Shown one piece after another: positions 56,333 through 64,000 of a DNA stretch of 64,000 bases. Location of the stretch: positions 1-64,000 of the forward strand of contig JBFWRV010000023.1 of assembly GCA_050248715.1 (NCBI GenBank), written 5' to 3'. The notes under the pieces are model-generated. The model saw only the letters and a list, made by a program, of their open reading frames with translations. It had not been told where the DNA came from and searched no databases. Made by a program: the position numbers and the translations under genes. Source of the stretch: AWTP1-13 sp050248715. GTDB taxonomy: Bacteria; Pseudomonadota; Alphaproteobacteria; Rhizobiales; Hyphomicrobiaceae. How positions within the stretch are numbered: the first letter of the stretch is position 1; the number at the start of each line of letters is the position of its first letter.

Positions 56333-57646
56333 CTAATTCATCAGCTGGTCCGGCAGCCAGGTGACGGTCGCGGGCCAGGCGAGGAAGATGCCGATCGCCA
56401 TGAAGTCGGCGATCACGAAGGGCAACGCGCCGCGGAACACGTCGGCCAGGGGTATGTCCCGTCTGACGGCAGCGACGACGAAGCAACTGAGCCCGATCGG
56501 GGGCGTGAGCAGGCACACCCCGCACATCTTGACGACGACGATGCCGAACCAGATGGGGTCGTAGCCGAGCTTGACGACGGCCGGATAGAAAACCGGCAGC
56601 GTCAGCAGCAGCATGCCGATCGCATCCATGAAGCAGCCGAGCACGAGATAGACGAACAGGATGCCGAGCATGACCACGACGCGCGGCACGGGCAGCCCCA
56701 CCACCCATTCGGAGAACCGCTCGGGCACCCCGGCAAAGCCCAGAAAGCGCACGAAGATGAGAATGCCCCAGATGATGGCGAAGATCATCACGGTGAGCTT
56801 GGCCGTCTCGATCAGGGCGTCGTTGAGCTGGCGCCACTTCATGCGGTTGAGCAGGGCGGTGACGTAAACCACGAAGGCGCCAAGGGCGCCGGCTTCCGTC
56901 GGCGTCGCCCAGCCGAACAGCATGGAGGCGAAGATGATGAGGATGACGGCGATGACGGGGAAGGTGCCCGGCAGCGATGCGAAGCGCTCTTCCCAGGTAT
57001 AGCCGTAAATGGGCTTGCCCGCGTTCGGGTTCCACAGGCTCCAGGTCACGACGATGATCGAGTAGCAGATCGCCGAGATGAAGCCCGGAATGAAGCCGGC
57101 GACCAGCAGCTTGCCGATCGAGGCTTCGACGATGATGGCGTAGACGACCATGATGGCGCTCGGGGGGATCAGCGAATCCAGCGTCGCGCCGGCTGCCACC
57201 ACGCCTGATGCCAGTCTGCGGTCATAGCCGGCCTTGAGCATCTCCGGCACGGCGACGCGCGCGAATACGGCCGCTGCCGCCGTGGCGGCTCCCGAAACCG
57301 CGGAGAAGCCGGCGACGGCGAAGATCGTGGATACCGCCAGGCCGCCGGGCAGCCAGCCGAACCATCGCTTGCACGCCTCGAAGAGCGTCTGCGTCATGCC
57401 CGCGTGGAAGGCAAGATAGCCGATAAGGATGAAGAGAGGCAGGACCGAGAGGGTGTAGTTGACAGACTTGGAATGCGGAATGGTGCCGACCATGCCGGCT
57501 CCCGCCTTCCAGCCGATGATCGAGACGATGCCGATGAGGCCGACGATGGAGGCCGCGATGTAGACCCGCACGCCGGCCAGGACCAGCACGAGCAGGGCAA
57601 TGCAACCGATGATGCCGATGGCATCGCGCGACAGATCGATCGGCAT
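56333..57646 (-). CDS. TRAP transporter large permease (DctM)
   Basis: A 437-residue membrane protein with about 12 predicted helices, the main channel of a tripartite ATP-independent periplasmic transporter. Typical segments are FAVAGFSAVSGAATAAAAVF and GVVAAGATLDSLIPPSAIMV (about residues 132–152), GWATPTEAGALGAFVVYVTA and GCFMDAIGMLLLTLPVFYP. It drives uptake of organic acids with a sodium gradient. Its ATG shares one base with the DctQ stop codon. An ATG-like extension upstream lies in the DctQ gene and is not used. Confidence 0.94.
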   Translation of the reverse strand: MPIDLSRDAIGIIGCIALLVLVLAGVRVYIAASIVGLIGIVSIIGWKAGAGMVGTIPHSKSVNYTLSVLPLFILIGYLAFHAGMTQTLFEACKRWFGWLPGGLAVSTIFAVAGFSAVSGAATAAAAVFARVAVPEMLKAGYDRRLASGVVAAGATLDSLIPPSAIMVVYAIIVEASIGKLLVAGFIPGFISAICYSIIVVTWSLWNPNAGKPIYGYTWEERFASLPGTFPVIAVILIIFASMLFGWATPTEAGALGAFVVYVTALLNRMKWRQLNDALIETAKLTVMIFAIIWGILIFVRFLGFAGVPERFSEWVVGLPVPRVVVMLGILFVYLVLGCFMDAIGMLLLTLPVFYPAVVKLGYDPIWFGIVVVKMCGVCLLTPPIGLSCFVVAAVRRDIPLADVFRGALPFVIADFMAIGIFLAWPATVTWLPDQLMN

Positions 57647-58314
57647 CAGCGCCTCCCTGCCTGCGGATTGTGGGCGCTCCGGGCCGTGCCGCCGTCGAGG
57701 GCGCGGGCGGAGGCGGCCTCGCGCAACGCCTGCTCTTCGGCATCGATGACCTCGGCCACGGCAATCGCCGGCTTGCCCGGGTCGATGAGGAGGCGCAGAT
57801 AGGCCCACAGACTGATAAGCAGACGGACGAACAGCATGCCGAGGGCGATCGGGACGACGAGCTTGGACGGCCACAGGGGGATCTGGGCGTCGATGGTGGA
57901 GTCGCCGAGATACAGCGCCCGCATGGCATGCTGCCAGCTATAGAGGAAGAGCACGCCGCTGATGGCCAGCCCCGACAGGACGCCGACAATCTCGAACAGC
58001 GCCAGCCAGCGCCCCTTGAGGAAGCCGACGAACAGCTCCATGCGGATGTGGCCGCCGAGCCGCTCGGTGTAGGCGATCCCCAGAAAGACGAGGAACGCCA
58101 TCATGATCTCGACGATGTCGATGTAACCGAAGATCGGCAGGTCGAAGAACTTGCGGCCAAGCACGTGGGCGACGCCGACCAGCATCAGGGCGAAGATGCC
58201 GAGCCCCGAGATGAAGGCCGAGAATTTCTCGATCCTGTGCACGAAGCGGTCGACGGCGCCGAGCGCTCCTCCCCCCGCTTGCAATGTCGGATTGCTGGCT
58301 TGCGCGTGGGCCAT
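57646..58314 (-). CDS. TRAP transporter small permease (DctQ)
   Basis: A 222-residue membrane protein with four predicted helices. It carries the DctQ features GVAHVLGRKFFDLPIFGYID (about residues 45–64), LVFLGIAYTERLGGHIRMEL and GDSTIDAQIPLWPSKLVVPI, with a longer C-terminal cytoplasmic tail than most. It assembles with DctM and the periplasmic receptor encoded just upstream. The ATG at 58314 gives the natural N-terminus. Confidence 0.92.
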   Translation of the reverse strand: MAHAQASNPTLQAGGGALGAVDRFVHRIEKFSAFISGLGIFALMLVGVAHVLGRKFFDLPIFGYIDIVEIMMAFLVFLGIAYTERLGGHIRMELFVGFLKGRWLALFEIVGVLSGLAISGVLFLYSWQHAMRALYLGDSTIDAQIPLWPSKLVVPIALGMLFVRLLISLWAYLRLLIDPGKPAIAVAEVIDAEEQALREAASARALDGGTARSAHNPQAGRR

Positions 58315-58422
58315 TTCTAGTCCCCCGGCGTGGGCTTGGACGCGCGAACGGGAATAGCCCCGAGCGGCCCGCAAGCCCCGCGCACGGGACAAGCGGGCCG
58401 GGCGATCACGCGATCTGCCACG

Positions 58423-59475
58423 TCATCTGGTGATCGCGTGCTTGGCGTTGGCCTTCTCTAGCTCCTTGAGCAGCGCGTCGAGCAGACCCTGGGCATCGAA
58501 TTTGGCCTGGTTGTCGGCCACCCACTTCTCCCAGACGGGCTTGGCGGCAAGCTCGCGGAACTTCCTGATGTCTTCGTCGGAGTATTTGATCTCCGTGAGC
58601 TTCTGCTTGAAGAGCGGGAGATTGACCTTGTCGGCTTCGCGGTAGGCCGCGATCATCGCCTTGGTCGCCTCCGGCTGCGCCTCCATCAGCAGTTTTTGAT
58701 ACTGGGGCGGCAGCTTGGCGTAGGCCTCCTTGCTGACGACAGCGCTGCAGCCGGCGTTGCCGGGTGCCAGGTTGGATGTGTACCAGCTCGAGATGGTATG
58801 CAGCTGGTAGGCGGCGTGCGCGTAGGTGAAGGGAAACGAGGCGGCATCGACGGTGCCGCGCTCTAGCGCCGTGTAAAGCTCAACCGCCGGCACCGTCGAG
58901 AGACTGGCGCCGAGCTTGGCGAAGGCCTCGCCGACGGCGCCCGGCGCGCGCACGCGCAGCCCCTTCCAGTCATCGAGCGTCTTGGGCGGCTTGCCTTTGC
59001 CCATGAACTCGTACTGCGGGAGGATGGTGAAGAAGTAGGGCATGGCGTTCCACTGCGCCATGTCGGCGACGAGGAGCGGGTGCTTCAGCATCGCGTCGGC
59101 CGCCTCCGCGCTCGCCTCCAGGCTCACGTACGGCAGGAACGGCATGGAGAACACCATCCACGAAGGGTTCTTGCCGGGATGGTAGAAATTGCACATGTCG
59201 GCCATCTCGATGGCGCCGAGCTTGATGGAGTCGAGGTTCTCCTTGTCCTTGGAGAACATCTCGCCGTAGCCGATTTTGATGGAAAACTTGCCGCCGGTGC
59301 GTTCCTTCAGGATGGCGGCGATCTTCTCGATGCCTTCGGTGTTGGCGCGCCGCTTGCCCCAGTTGGAGTGCCGCCACTCGACGGCCGGGCCCTCTACGAT
59401 CTGCGCAAATGATGTCGACGGAACAATTGTCCACGCGAAGGCAATAGCCCACGCGCCCAGCGCATAGCGCCTCAT
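58423..59475 (-). CDS. TRAP transporter periplasmic receptor (DctP)
   Basis: A 350-residue binding protein with a signal peptide (residues 1–24, cleavage after SFAQ). The mature protein has the DctP pattern: KIGYGEMFSKDKENLDSIKL, MADMCNFYHPGKNPSW, LRVRAPGAVGEAFAKLGASL with the conserved arginine that binds the carboxylate, and ALERGTVDAASFPFTYAHAA. First gene of the DctP–DctQ–DctM set. The ligand cannot be read from the sequence; the neighbouring amidohydrolase and second importer hint at a nitrogen-containing organic acid. Confidence 0.93.
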   Translation of the reverse strand: MRRYALGAWAIAFAWTIVPSTSFAQIVEGPAVEWRHSNWGKRRANTEGIEKIAAILKERTGGKFSIKIGYGEMFSKDKENLDSIKLGAIEMADMCNFYHPGKNPSWMVFSMPFLPYVSLEASAEAADAMLKHPLLVADMAQWNAMPYFFTILPQYEFMGKGKPPKTLDDWKGLRVRAPGAVGEAFAKLGASLSTVPAVELYTALERGTVDAASFPFTYAHAAYQLHTISSWYTSNLAPGNAGCSAVVSKEAYAKLPPQYQKLLMEAQPEATKAMIAAYREADKVNLPLFKQKLTEIKYSDEDIRKFRELAAKPVWEKWVADNQAKFDAQGLLDALLKELEKANAKHAITR

Positions 59476-59764
59476 GGTGGTCCTCCCTTGTATTGCGGGG
59501 CCCCGTGACGGTTTGTGGACCCCATCTTGTTATGGGGCCATGGTTGCACAATGCGTTCACGGACTCAATGGCGGTGCGCGGGCGGAAATCCGCGCAACTG
59601 GGCGCCCTGCGTGCACGATCGAGAAGTCCGCGGTGCTGATTTCTCGTGACGTGAAGCCGACTTCCCGCTCTCGATCGCACGGGGATCGCCAGCCCCGCCG
59701 AGCCTCCCGGATGGCGACTTCGTTCCTCTCGTTCCGCGTACTGAAGCGATTTTCGCGATCGGAC
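59476..59764. other. Gap between TRAP genes and amidohydrolase
   Basis: About 290 bases, all on the leader side of dctP. No gene is supported and no clear promoter was recognised. Confidence 0.4.
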
Positions 59765-61276
59765 CTAGTGCGCGTGGTTGCCGCCAGCGTAGTGGTTGAT
59801 GTGGTAGGGTGTCTTGGCAAGCCCCGGGCAGAAGGCGTTGACCAGCCCCTCGAGGCGCGAGAACAGCGCTTTGTTGGGGGCGTTGATTTCGCTTAGTCGC
59901 TGGCGTGCCGCCTCGGCCTTGCGGGCGAGTGCCGCCAGGTCCACGCCGACGGGCTTGCGGTTCTCGACCACCATCCTTCCGCCCACCATCACCGAATGCA
60001 CGGCCGAGCTGTCCTCGGTGTGGACGAGCTGGTTGGTTGGATCGTTGCAGGGAATCCAGTTGATATGGGTGAGGTCGATGAAGACGAGATCGGCCTTGTA
60101 GCCCTTCTCGATCCTGCCGAGCTTGTCGCCGAAGCCGAGCGCGCGGGCGCTGCCGGCAGTGGCGGCCTCCAGGATCTCATGGCTGGCCAGCCATTCCGCG
60201 GTGTCGGGACCTTTGGCGTTGGACCCATAGGCGGCAACCCGCAGCGACTCGTACATGTTCTGGTTGTCGCAGCAGGAAGCCCCATCGGTGCCGATGCCGA
60301 CGTTGAGCTTCGTGTCGAGCATCAGCCGGACTGCTGCGATGCCGTTGCCGAGCAGCATGTTGCTGCCGGGGTTGTGCGCCATGGAGGCGCCGTGGTCGGC
60401 CAGCCGCTTGATATCGTCGCGATCGAGCCACACGCCGTGTGCGGCGACGAAATCGGGGCCCAGCAGGCCCAGGTCCTGCAAATGCGCGGTGGGAGTCTTG
60501 CCGTACTTCTTGAGGCCGACGATGACCTGGACCTTGGATTCCTGCACATGGGTGTGCAGGCCGACGCCGTGCTCGCGCGCCAGGCGGGCGCATGCGCGCA
60601 TGAACTCGTCGCTGCAATGGTGCGGGATGGTCGGCGCCACCGCGGGGCGCACCAGGTCGCGGTCGAAACGCCAGTCCTTCAGCACCTGCCCCATGACGGC
60701 AATGCTCGCTTCGTAGGGGGCGAGCCGCAGCCGCTCGACCTCCTTCTGCAGGGCCGAGGGCAGCACGTCGAGCAAGCCGGGGATCGCCTCGTAGAAGGAG
60801 ATGTTGGCGACCATGGGCGCCACCACCGCGCGCATGCCCGCATCGCTGTAGGCCTTGGCGCAAGCCGCGAGGCCATCCTGCGACGGTTGCGGGAACTCCA
60901 CGGTCAGGTCGTAGCAGGCCGTGCAGCCCTTCATCAGCATCTCGAGCGCACCGATGTAGGTCGTCAGATACTTGTCCTCGAGCGCACGGTTGCCGCTGAT
61001 CCACGGCGCGGCCGTGAGCAGGAGCTCCAGCGTCCAGCGGTCGCCCATGCCCTTGCTCAGATTGCCGTGACCGTGCGTGTGCGCGTTGATGAGCCCCGGG
61101 TGGATGAGCCGGTCGCTGGCGTCGACGACGGCGGCATCGGCGGGCGCGGCGAGGCCTGGCGGCCCGATCTCGGCGATGGTGTCGCCGGCGATGAGAATGT
61201 CGGCGGCGGGCGCGCGATGGCCCTTGATGTCGAGCACACGCCCGTTGCGAACCACCGTCATCGACTTGGCTGTCAT
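59765..61276 (-). CDS. Metal-dependent amidohydrolase (cytosine deaminase-like)
   Basis: A 503-residue cytoplasmic hydrolase of the TIM-barrel amidohydrolase superfamily, closest in layout to cytosine/guanine deaminases and MTA/SAH deaminases. It begins with the beta-sandwich MTVVRNGRVLDIKGHRAPAA; the metal-binding HxH is in LIHPGLINAHTHGHGNL (about residues 60–76); GLHTHVQESK supplies a further ligand region, and GIGTDGASCCDNQNMYESLR the catalytic aspartate. It ends in a charged C-terminus with HINHYAGGNHAH. It lies 38 bases after the ABC permease gene on the same strand, suggesting that its substrate is what the importer brings in. Confidence 0.88.
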   Translation of the reverse strand: MTAKSMTVVRNGRVLDIKGHRAPAADILIAGDTIAEIGPPGLAAPADAAVVDASDRLIHPGLINAHTHGHGNLSKGMGDRWTLELLLTAAPWISGNRALEDKYLTTYIGALEMLMKGCTACYDLTVEFPQPSQDGLAACAKAYSDAGMRAVVAPMVANISFYEAIPGLLDVLPSALQKEVERLRLAPYEASIAVMGQVLKDWRFDRDLVRPAVAPTIPHHCSDEFMRACARLAREHGVGLHTHVQESKVQVIVGLKKYGKTPTAHLQDLGLLGPDFVAAHGVWLDRDDIKRLADHGASMAHNPGSNMLLGNGIAAVRLMLDTKLNVGIGTDGASCCDNQNMYESLRVAAYGSNAKGPDTAEWLASHEILEAATAGSARALGFGDKLGRIEKGYKADLVFIDLTHINWIPCNDPTNQLVHTEDSSAVHSVMVGGRMVVENRKPVGVDLAALARKAEAARQRLSEINAPNKALFSRLEGLVNAFCPGLAKTPYHINHYAGGNHAH

Positions 61277-61314
61277 GGCGACGCCTCCTTGAGCTTTGCG
61301 TATGGGACCGGGCC

Positions 61315-62166
61315 TTACATCGTCGGCTTGTCGATGCCGGGAGACCAGGGGAAGAAGATGCGCTCGACGGCGACGATGATCTGGAACAGCACGATCCCCA
61401 TGATCGACAGGATGATCAGGGCGCCCCAGGCGAGCTGGACCTTGAAGAAGGCGGTGGAGGTCTGGATCAGATAGCCGAGCCCGGCGTCCGCATTGACGAA
61501 CTCGGCGACGACGGCGCCGACGACGGCGAGCGCGATGGCCGCCTTGAGGCCGCTGAATATGAAGGGCACGGCGTAGGGCAGCCGGATCCGCCACAGCTCG
61601 GTCCAGCGGTTGGCGCGGCAGGCGCGCCCGAGCTCGATCAGCTCGGGCGGCACGGACACGAGCCCCGATGCGATCGACAACACGAGCGGGAAGAACGCGA
61701 CGAGGAACGTGACCACCACGCGCGGCAGCTCGCTAGTGCCGAGCACGACGACGAGGATGGGCGCGAGTGCGACCTTGGGGATTGCCTGCGTCAGGACGAG
61801 GAGGGGGTAGATGGCGGCGGCGACCAGCGGCGAGGAGGTGAGCAGCACCGCCAGGGGCAGGCTTACAGCAACGGACACAAGGAAGCCCAGGATGACGGTC
61901 TTGCTCGTTACGAGTGTATGCCAGGCGACGTTGCCCGGGTTGGCCGTCGTCTCGGTCCATATGGCCGAAGGCGCGGGGATGATGTAGGCGGGAATGGCAA
62001 ACGCCCTACAGGTGGCTTCCCAAACGAGGAACAGGCCGGCGATGGCCGCCAGGGGCAGCGCCACCTCGACGATCCAGGCGGGGATCGGCCGCGGGTCAGT
62101 GGAGAGACTTGCGGCCGGCGCCGAAGATGAGCTGGCGGATGCGGCCGGCTGCGTGCTGGAACTCAT
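61315..62166 (-). CDS. ABC transporter permease, NitT/TauT (SsuC) type
   Basis: A 283-residue inner-membrane permease with six helices. After a Ser/Ala-rich start it shows the BPD-transp-1 layout with PLLVLTQAIPKVALAPILVV and, in the EAA loop, LIELGRACRANRWTELWRIRLP followed by AVPFIFSGLKAAIALAVVGA. It forms the channel of an importer together with the ATPase, whose gene end it overlaps by 71 bases, and with the NMT1-type binding protein two genes upstream. Confidence 0.92.
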   Translation of the reverse strand: MSSSTQPAASASSSSAPAASLSTDPRPIPAWIVEVALPLAAIAGLFLVWEATCRAFAIPAYIIPAPSAIWTETTANPGNVAWHTLVTSKTVILGFLVSVAVSLPLAVLLTSSPLVAAAIYPLLVLTQAIPKVALAPILVVVLGTSELPRVVVTFLVAFFPLVLSIASGLVSVPPELIELGRACRANRWTELWRIRLPYAVPFIFSGLKAAIALAVVGAVVAEFVNADAGLGYLIQTSTAFFKVQLAWGALIILSIMGIVLFQIIVAVERIFFPWSPGIDKPTM

Positions 62167-62899
62167 CTCGGGCCTCCATGCCGAACTGCCGGGGACGCGG
62201 CACGTTCACGTTGATGATCTCCGCGATCCGGCCCGGGCGCGGCGACAGCACAACGACGCGGTCGGCGAGCATGACCGATTCAGGGATCGAGTGCGTCACG
62301 AACAGCACCGTCTTGGGCTGCTCGCGCCAGATGCGCATAAGCTCCAGCGTCAGCTCCTCGCGCGTGAGGGCGTCGAGCGCGCTGAACGGCTCGTCCATGA
62401 GCAGGATATCGGGATTGTGCACCAGCGACCGGCAGATGCCGACGCGCATCTGCATGCCGCCGGAGAGCTCGCGCGGATATTTCCGCTCGAAGCCCGAGAG
62501 GCCGACGAGCTCGATCAGGCGCATGGCCTGCTTTGGGCTCTCCGGCGTCAGCCGCTTCATCATCTTGAGCGGGAAGAGCACATTGTCGAGCACGGTGGCC
62601 CACGGCAGCAGGGTCGGCGTCTGGAAGACGATGCCGGTCTCCGCCCGCGGTTCCTGCACCGTCCGGCCGTCGATGACGACGCGGCCGCGGCTCAGCGGGA
62701 TGAGGCCGCCGACCAGCCTAAGCAGCGTCGACTTCCCGCATCCCGAGGGACCCACCAGGCAGACGAACTCGTTGCGTTGGATCGATATCGATACGTCGCT
62801 GAGCGCCACCACGCGGTCGCTGTCGCGCGAAATAAAATGCTTCGATACGTTCTCGATCTCGATCACGACCCCTGCCTTGGCTCCGATCTCCAATGTCAT
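62096..62899 (-). CDS. ABC transporter ATP-binding protein, NitT/TauT type
   Basis: A 267-residue importer ATPase: Walker A VGPSGCGKSTLLRLV, Q-loop VFQTPTLLPW, signature ELSGGMQMRVGICRS, Walker B ILLMDEPFSALDALTREEL and the switch histidine in VTHSIPESVMLADRV. The domain proper begins at VIEIENVSKHFISRD. The ATG at 62899 lies in the left arm of a dispersed repeat; the true start may instead be the GTG at the domain beginning, which has a GGGG just upstream. Further upstream codons (PAYAGMT) are repeat-derived and not used. Confidence 0.9.
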   Translation of the reverse strand: MTLEIGAKAGVVIEIENVSKHFISRDSDRVVALSDVSISIQRNEFVCLVGPSGCGKSTLLRLVGGLIPLSRGRVVIDGRTVQEPRAETGIVFQTPTLLPWATVLDNVLFPLKMMKRLTPESPKQAMRLIELVGLSGFERKYPRELSGGMQMRVGICRSLVHNPDILLMDEPFSALDALTREELTLELMRIWREQPKTVLFVTHSIPESVMLADRVVVLSPRPGRIAEIINVNVPRPRQFGMEARDEFQHAAGRIRQLIFGAGRKSLH

Positions 62900-62979
62900 G
62901 CCCGCGTAGGCGGGCATCCACGATGCCGCGACTACAGACCCATCTCAACAAGCGTGGATCCCGCCTTCCCGGGGATGAC
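62895..62979. repeat. Dispersed inverted repeat between two ABC importer genes
   Basis: Arms of about 27 bases (62895–62921 and 62954–62979) are imperfect reverse complements, starting GTCATGCCCGCG and ending CCGGGGATGAC. It lies between the binding-protein stop (62983–62985) and the ATPase coding region and overlaps the ATPase start. One strand would read 'PAYAGMT', a well-known spurious peptide of such elements. Confidence 0.8.
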
Positions 62980-62982
62980 GAA

Positions 62983-63966
62983 CTATTTCTCGACCAGCGA
63001 GGTGTCGATCGCCTGCTTGTAGTCCCAGTCCGGCTTCAGCTCCTGCGCCTCGGAGATGGCCTTCCAGGTGAAGTCGAGACGCTCCGGCCCCTCTTTGCCC
63101 CAGCCGTACTGCTGCGTGTGGTCGTTGTAGACGAAGGCCAGGGTGGCCCGCACGCTGCCCATGCAGTCGTCGAGCGCCACTTCCGGCACCTTCTGGACGT
63201 GCAGCTTGCAGGTTGCCTCGGGGTTGTCGCGCGCGAACTCGAAGGTCTTCTTGATGGCGCGCAGGAAGCGCTTGGTGAGGTCGGGCTTCTCGGCGATCAT
63301 CTTGTCCGTGGCGATGATGGTTGCCGCGTAGATCTTGAACCCCACCTCCACGAAGGGGAGGGGGACGATTTCCTCCCCCGCGGCCTTGGCTGCCTTGTTC
63401 TGATAGTAGTGGTGGATGGAATAGAAGGGTGCCGCGTCCAGGTTCTTGGCGATCAGCTGCGCCGCCATGGCGGCGCCGTCCATGTTGACCCACGTGATCT
63501 TGTTCGGGTCCGTGCCGGCCCGCTCGGCAACCTTGGGGAAATAGAACTTGTGGCTGTTGCCCGGCGTGATGCCGATCTTCTTGCCTTCCAGGCCCTTGAA
63601 ATTGGTGATGCCCGAGCTCTTCAGCACGAACAGGGAGTGGGGGGATTGCGAATAGACGACGGCGATGGTCTTCACCGGCACGTTCTGGCGGGAGCGGGCG
63701 GTCATGACGGCGGCCATGTCGGCGACGCCGAAGTCGAAGGCGCCGGCCGCCAGCTTGGTGACGGTGTCGCCCGAGCCGTAGCCGCGCGTGATCGTCACGT
63801 CGATGCCTTCGGAGGCGAAGATCCCCTTCTGCCAGCCGCCGTAGTACATGGCGTGCTCGCCCGACGGAATCCAGTCCGTCTGGAAGCGCACCTTGTCCTG
63901 GGCGAGCGCCGGTGTCGCCGCCAGAGCCAGCGCGGCGAAAGCGATCCTGAGACGCGCACGCGTCAT
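62983..63966 (-). CDS. ABC transporter substrate-binding protein, NMT1/THI5 type
   Basis: A 327-residue periplasmic receptor. Signal peptide residues 1–22 (AALALAATPALAQ); the mature protein starts DKVRFQTDWIPSGEHAMYYG, the standard opening of NMT1-like receptors for pyrimidine precursors, taurine-like or other small ligands. GYGSGDTVTKLAAGAFDFGV and IGITPGNSHKFYFP are typical domain-interface blocks. The ATG at 63966 has a GGAGGTGA site; a start four codons upstream is less likely. First gene of the importer set, with the ATPase, permease and amidohydrolase downstream. The ligand is not known. Confidence 0.92.
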   Translation of the reverse strand: MTRARLRIAFAALALAATPALAQDKVRFQTDWIPSGEHAMYYGGWQKGIFASEGIDVTITRGYGSGDTVTKLAAGAFDFGVADMAAVMTARSRQNVPVKTIAVVYSQSPHSLFVLKSSGITNFKGLEGKKIGITPGNSHKFYFPKVAERAGTDPNKITWVNMDGAAMAAQLIAKNLDAAPFYSIHHYYQNKAAKAAGEEIVPLPFVEVGFKIYAATIIATDKMIAEKPDLTKRFLRAIKKTFEFARDNPEATCKLHVQKVPEVALDDCMGSVRATLAFVYNDHTQQYGWGKEGPERLDFTWKAISEAQELKPDWDYKQAIDTSLVEK

Positions 63967-64000
63967 CGTCACCTCCATCCCTAGTGTGAATATGGCTGCG

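Overview
The window is GC-rich chromosomal DNA of an alphaproteobacterium, most likely of the order Hyphomicrobiales (Rhizobiales). Clues are the neighbourhoods rne–amiC–mrcA–prfB and accB–accC beside aroQ and a DsbA-like gene; a B12-dependent ribonucleotide reductase (NrdJ); the complex I accessory subunit NDUFA12 followed by DUF2155; a Usg protein; pyk beside DUF1036, N-formylglutamate amidohydrolase and DUF1244 genes; and CIRCE control of groESL. Assignment below order level is not attempted. No rRNA, tRNA or CRISPR array was seen.

Layout. 1–108: 3' end of an IS630-type transposase. 450–5400: sirtuin and nicotinate phosphoribosyltransferase genes (both NAD-linked), a secreted YHS protein, and groES-groEL with a CIRCE/promoter upstream and a terminator downstream. 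5560–7200: a guanidine-II riboswitch in front of a guanidinium exporter gene (sugE/gdx), then usg and a SLATT-like membrane protein. 7270–11900: glycerate 2-kinase–DUF1036–pyruvate kinase operon, diverging from an N-formylglutamate amidohydrolase that is fused in frame to DUF1244. 12270–17070: four-gene Gld-type ABC transporter operon. 17070–21250: GT21 glycosyltransferase, a Bug-type binding protein and the two subunits of an aconitase X enzyme. 22250–27560: nrdJ with a putative NrdR box far upstream and an ImmA/IrrE peptidase gene inserted between two 110-bp copies of the nrdJ 3' end. 28100–30850: NDUFA12, DUF2155, an orphan gene of lower GC, and aat. 30896–37614: accC, accB, aroQ, a DsbA-like thioredoxin, an M48 peptidase, an aminotransferase and a small secreted protein. 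37828–47161: rne, then divergent amiC, mrcA and prfB, the last with a programmed +1 frameshift.

47400–49600 is a low-GC island with one 702-residue protein: a PfkB/RfaE-like sugar-kinase fold that seems to lack its catalytic GAGD motif, fused to an AAA+ ATPase. It is the strongest candidate here for an undescribed system. Then follow a cobalamin-binding radical SAM enzyme, a DUF2235 hydrolase, two RNA-methyltransferase-like genes, a repeat-rich relic zone with a damaged TetR gene, and finally an uptake and catabolic cluster: TRAP transporter, amidohydrolase and an NMT1-type ABC importer (56333–63966).

Three AT-richer patches (about 22837–23723, 29300–30074, 47400–49600) stand out from the background and each carries one unusual gene, so they look like separate acquisitions. 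Several intergenic spaces hold dispersed inverted-repeat elements of at least three types; one of them appears to have supplied the start region of an ABC ATPase gene.
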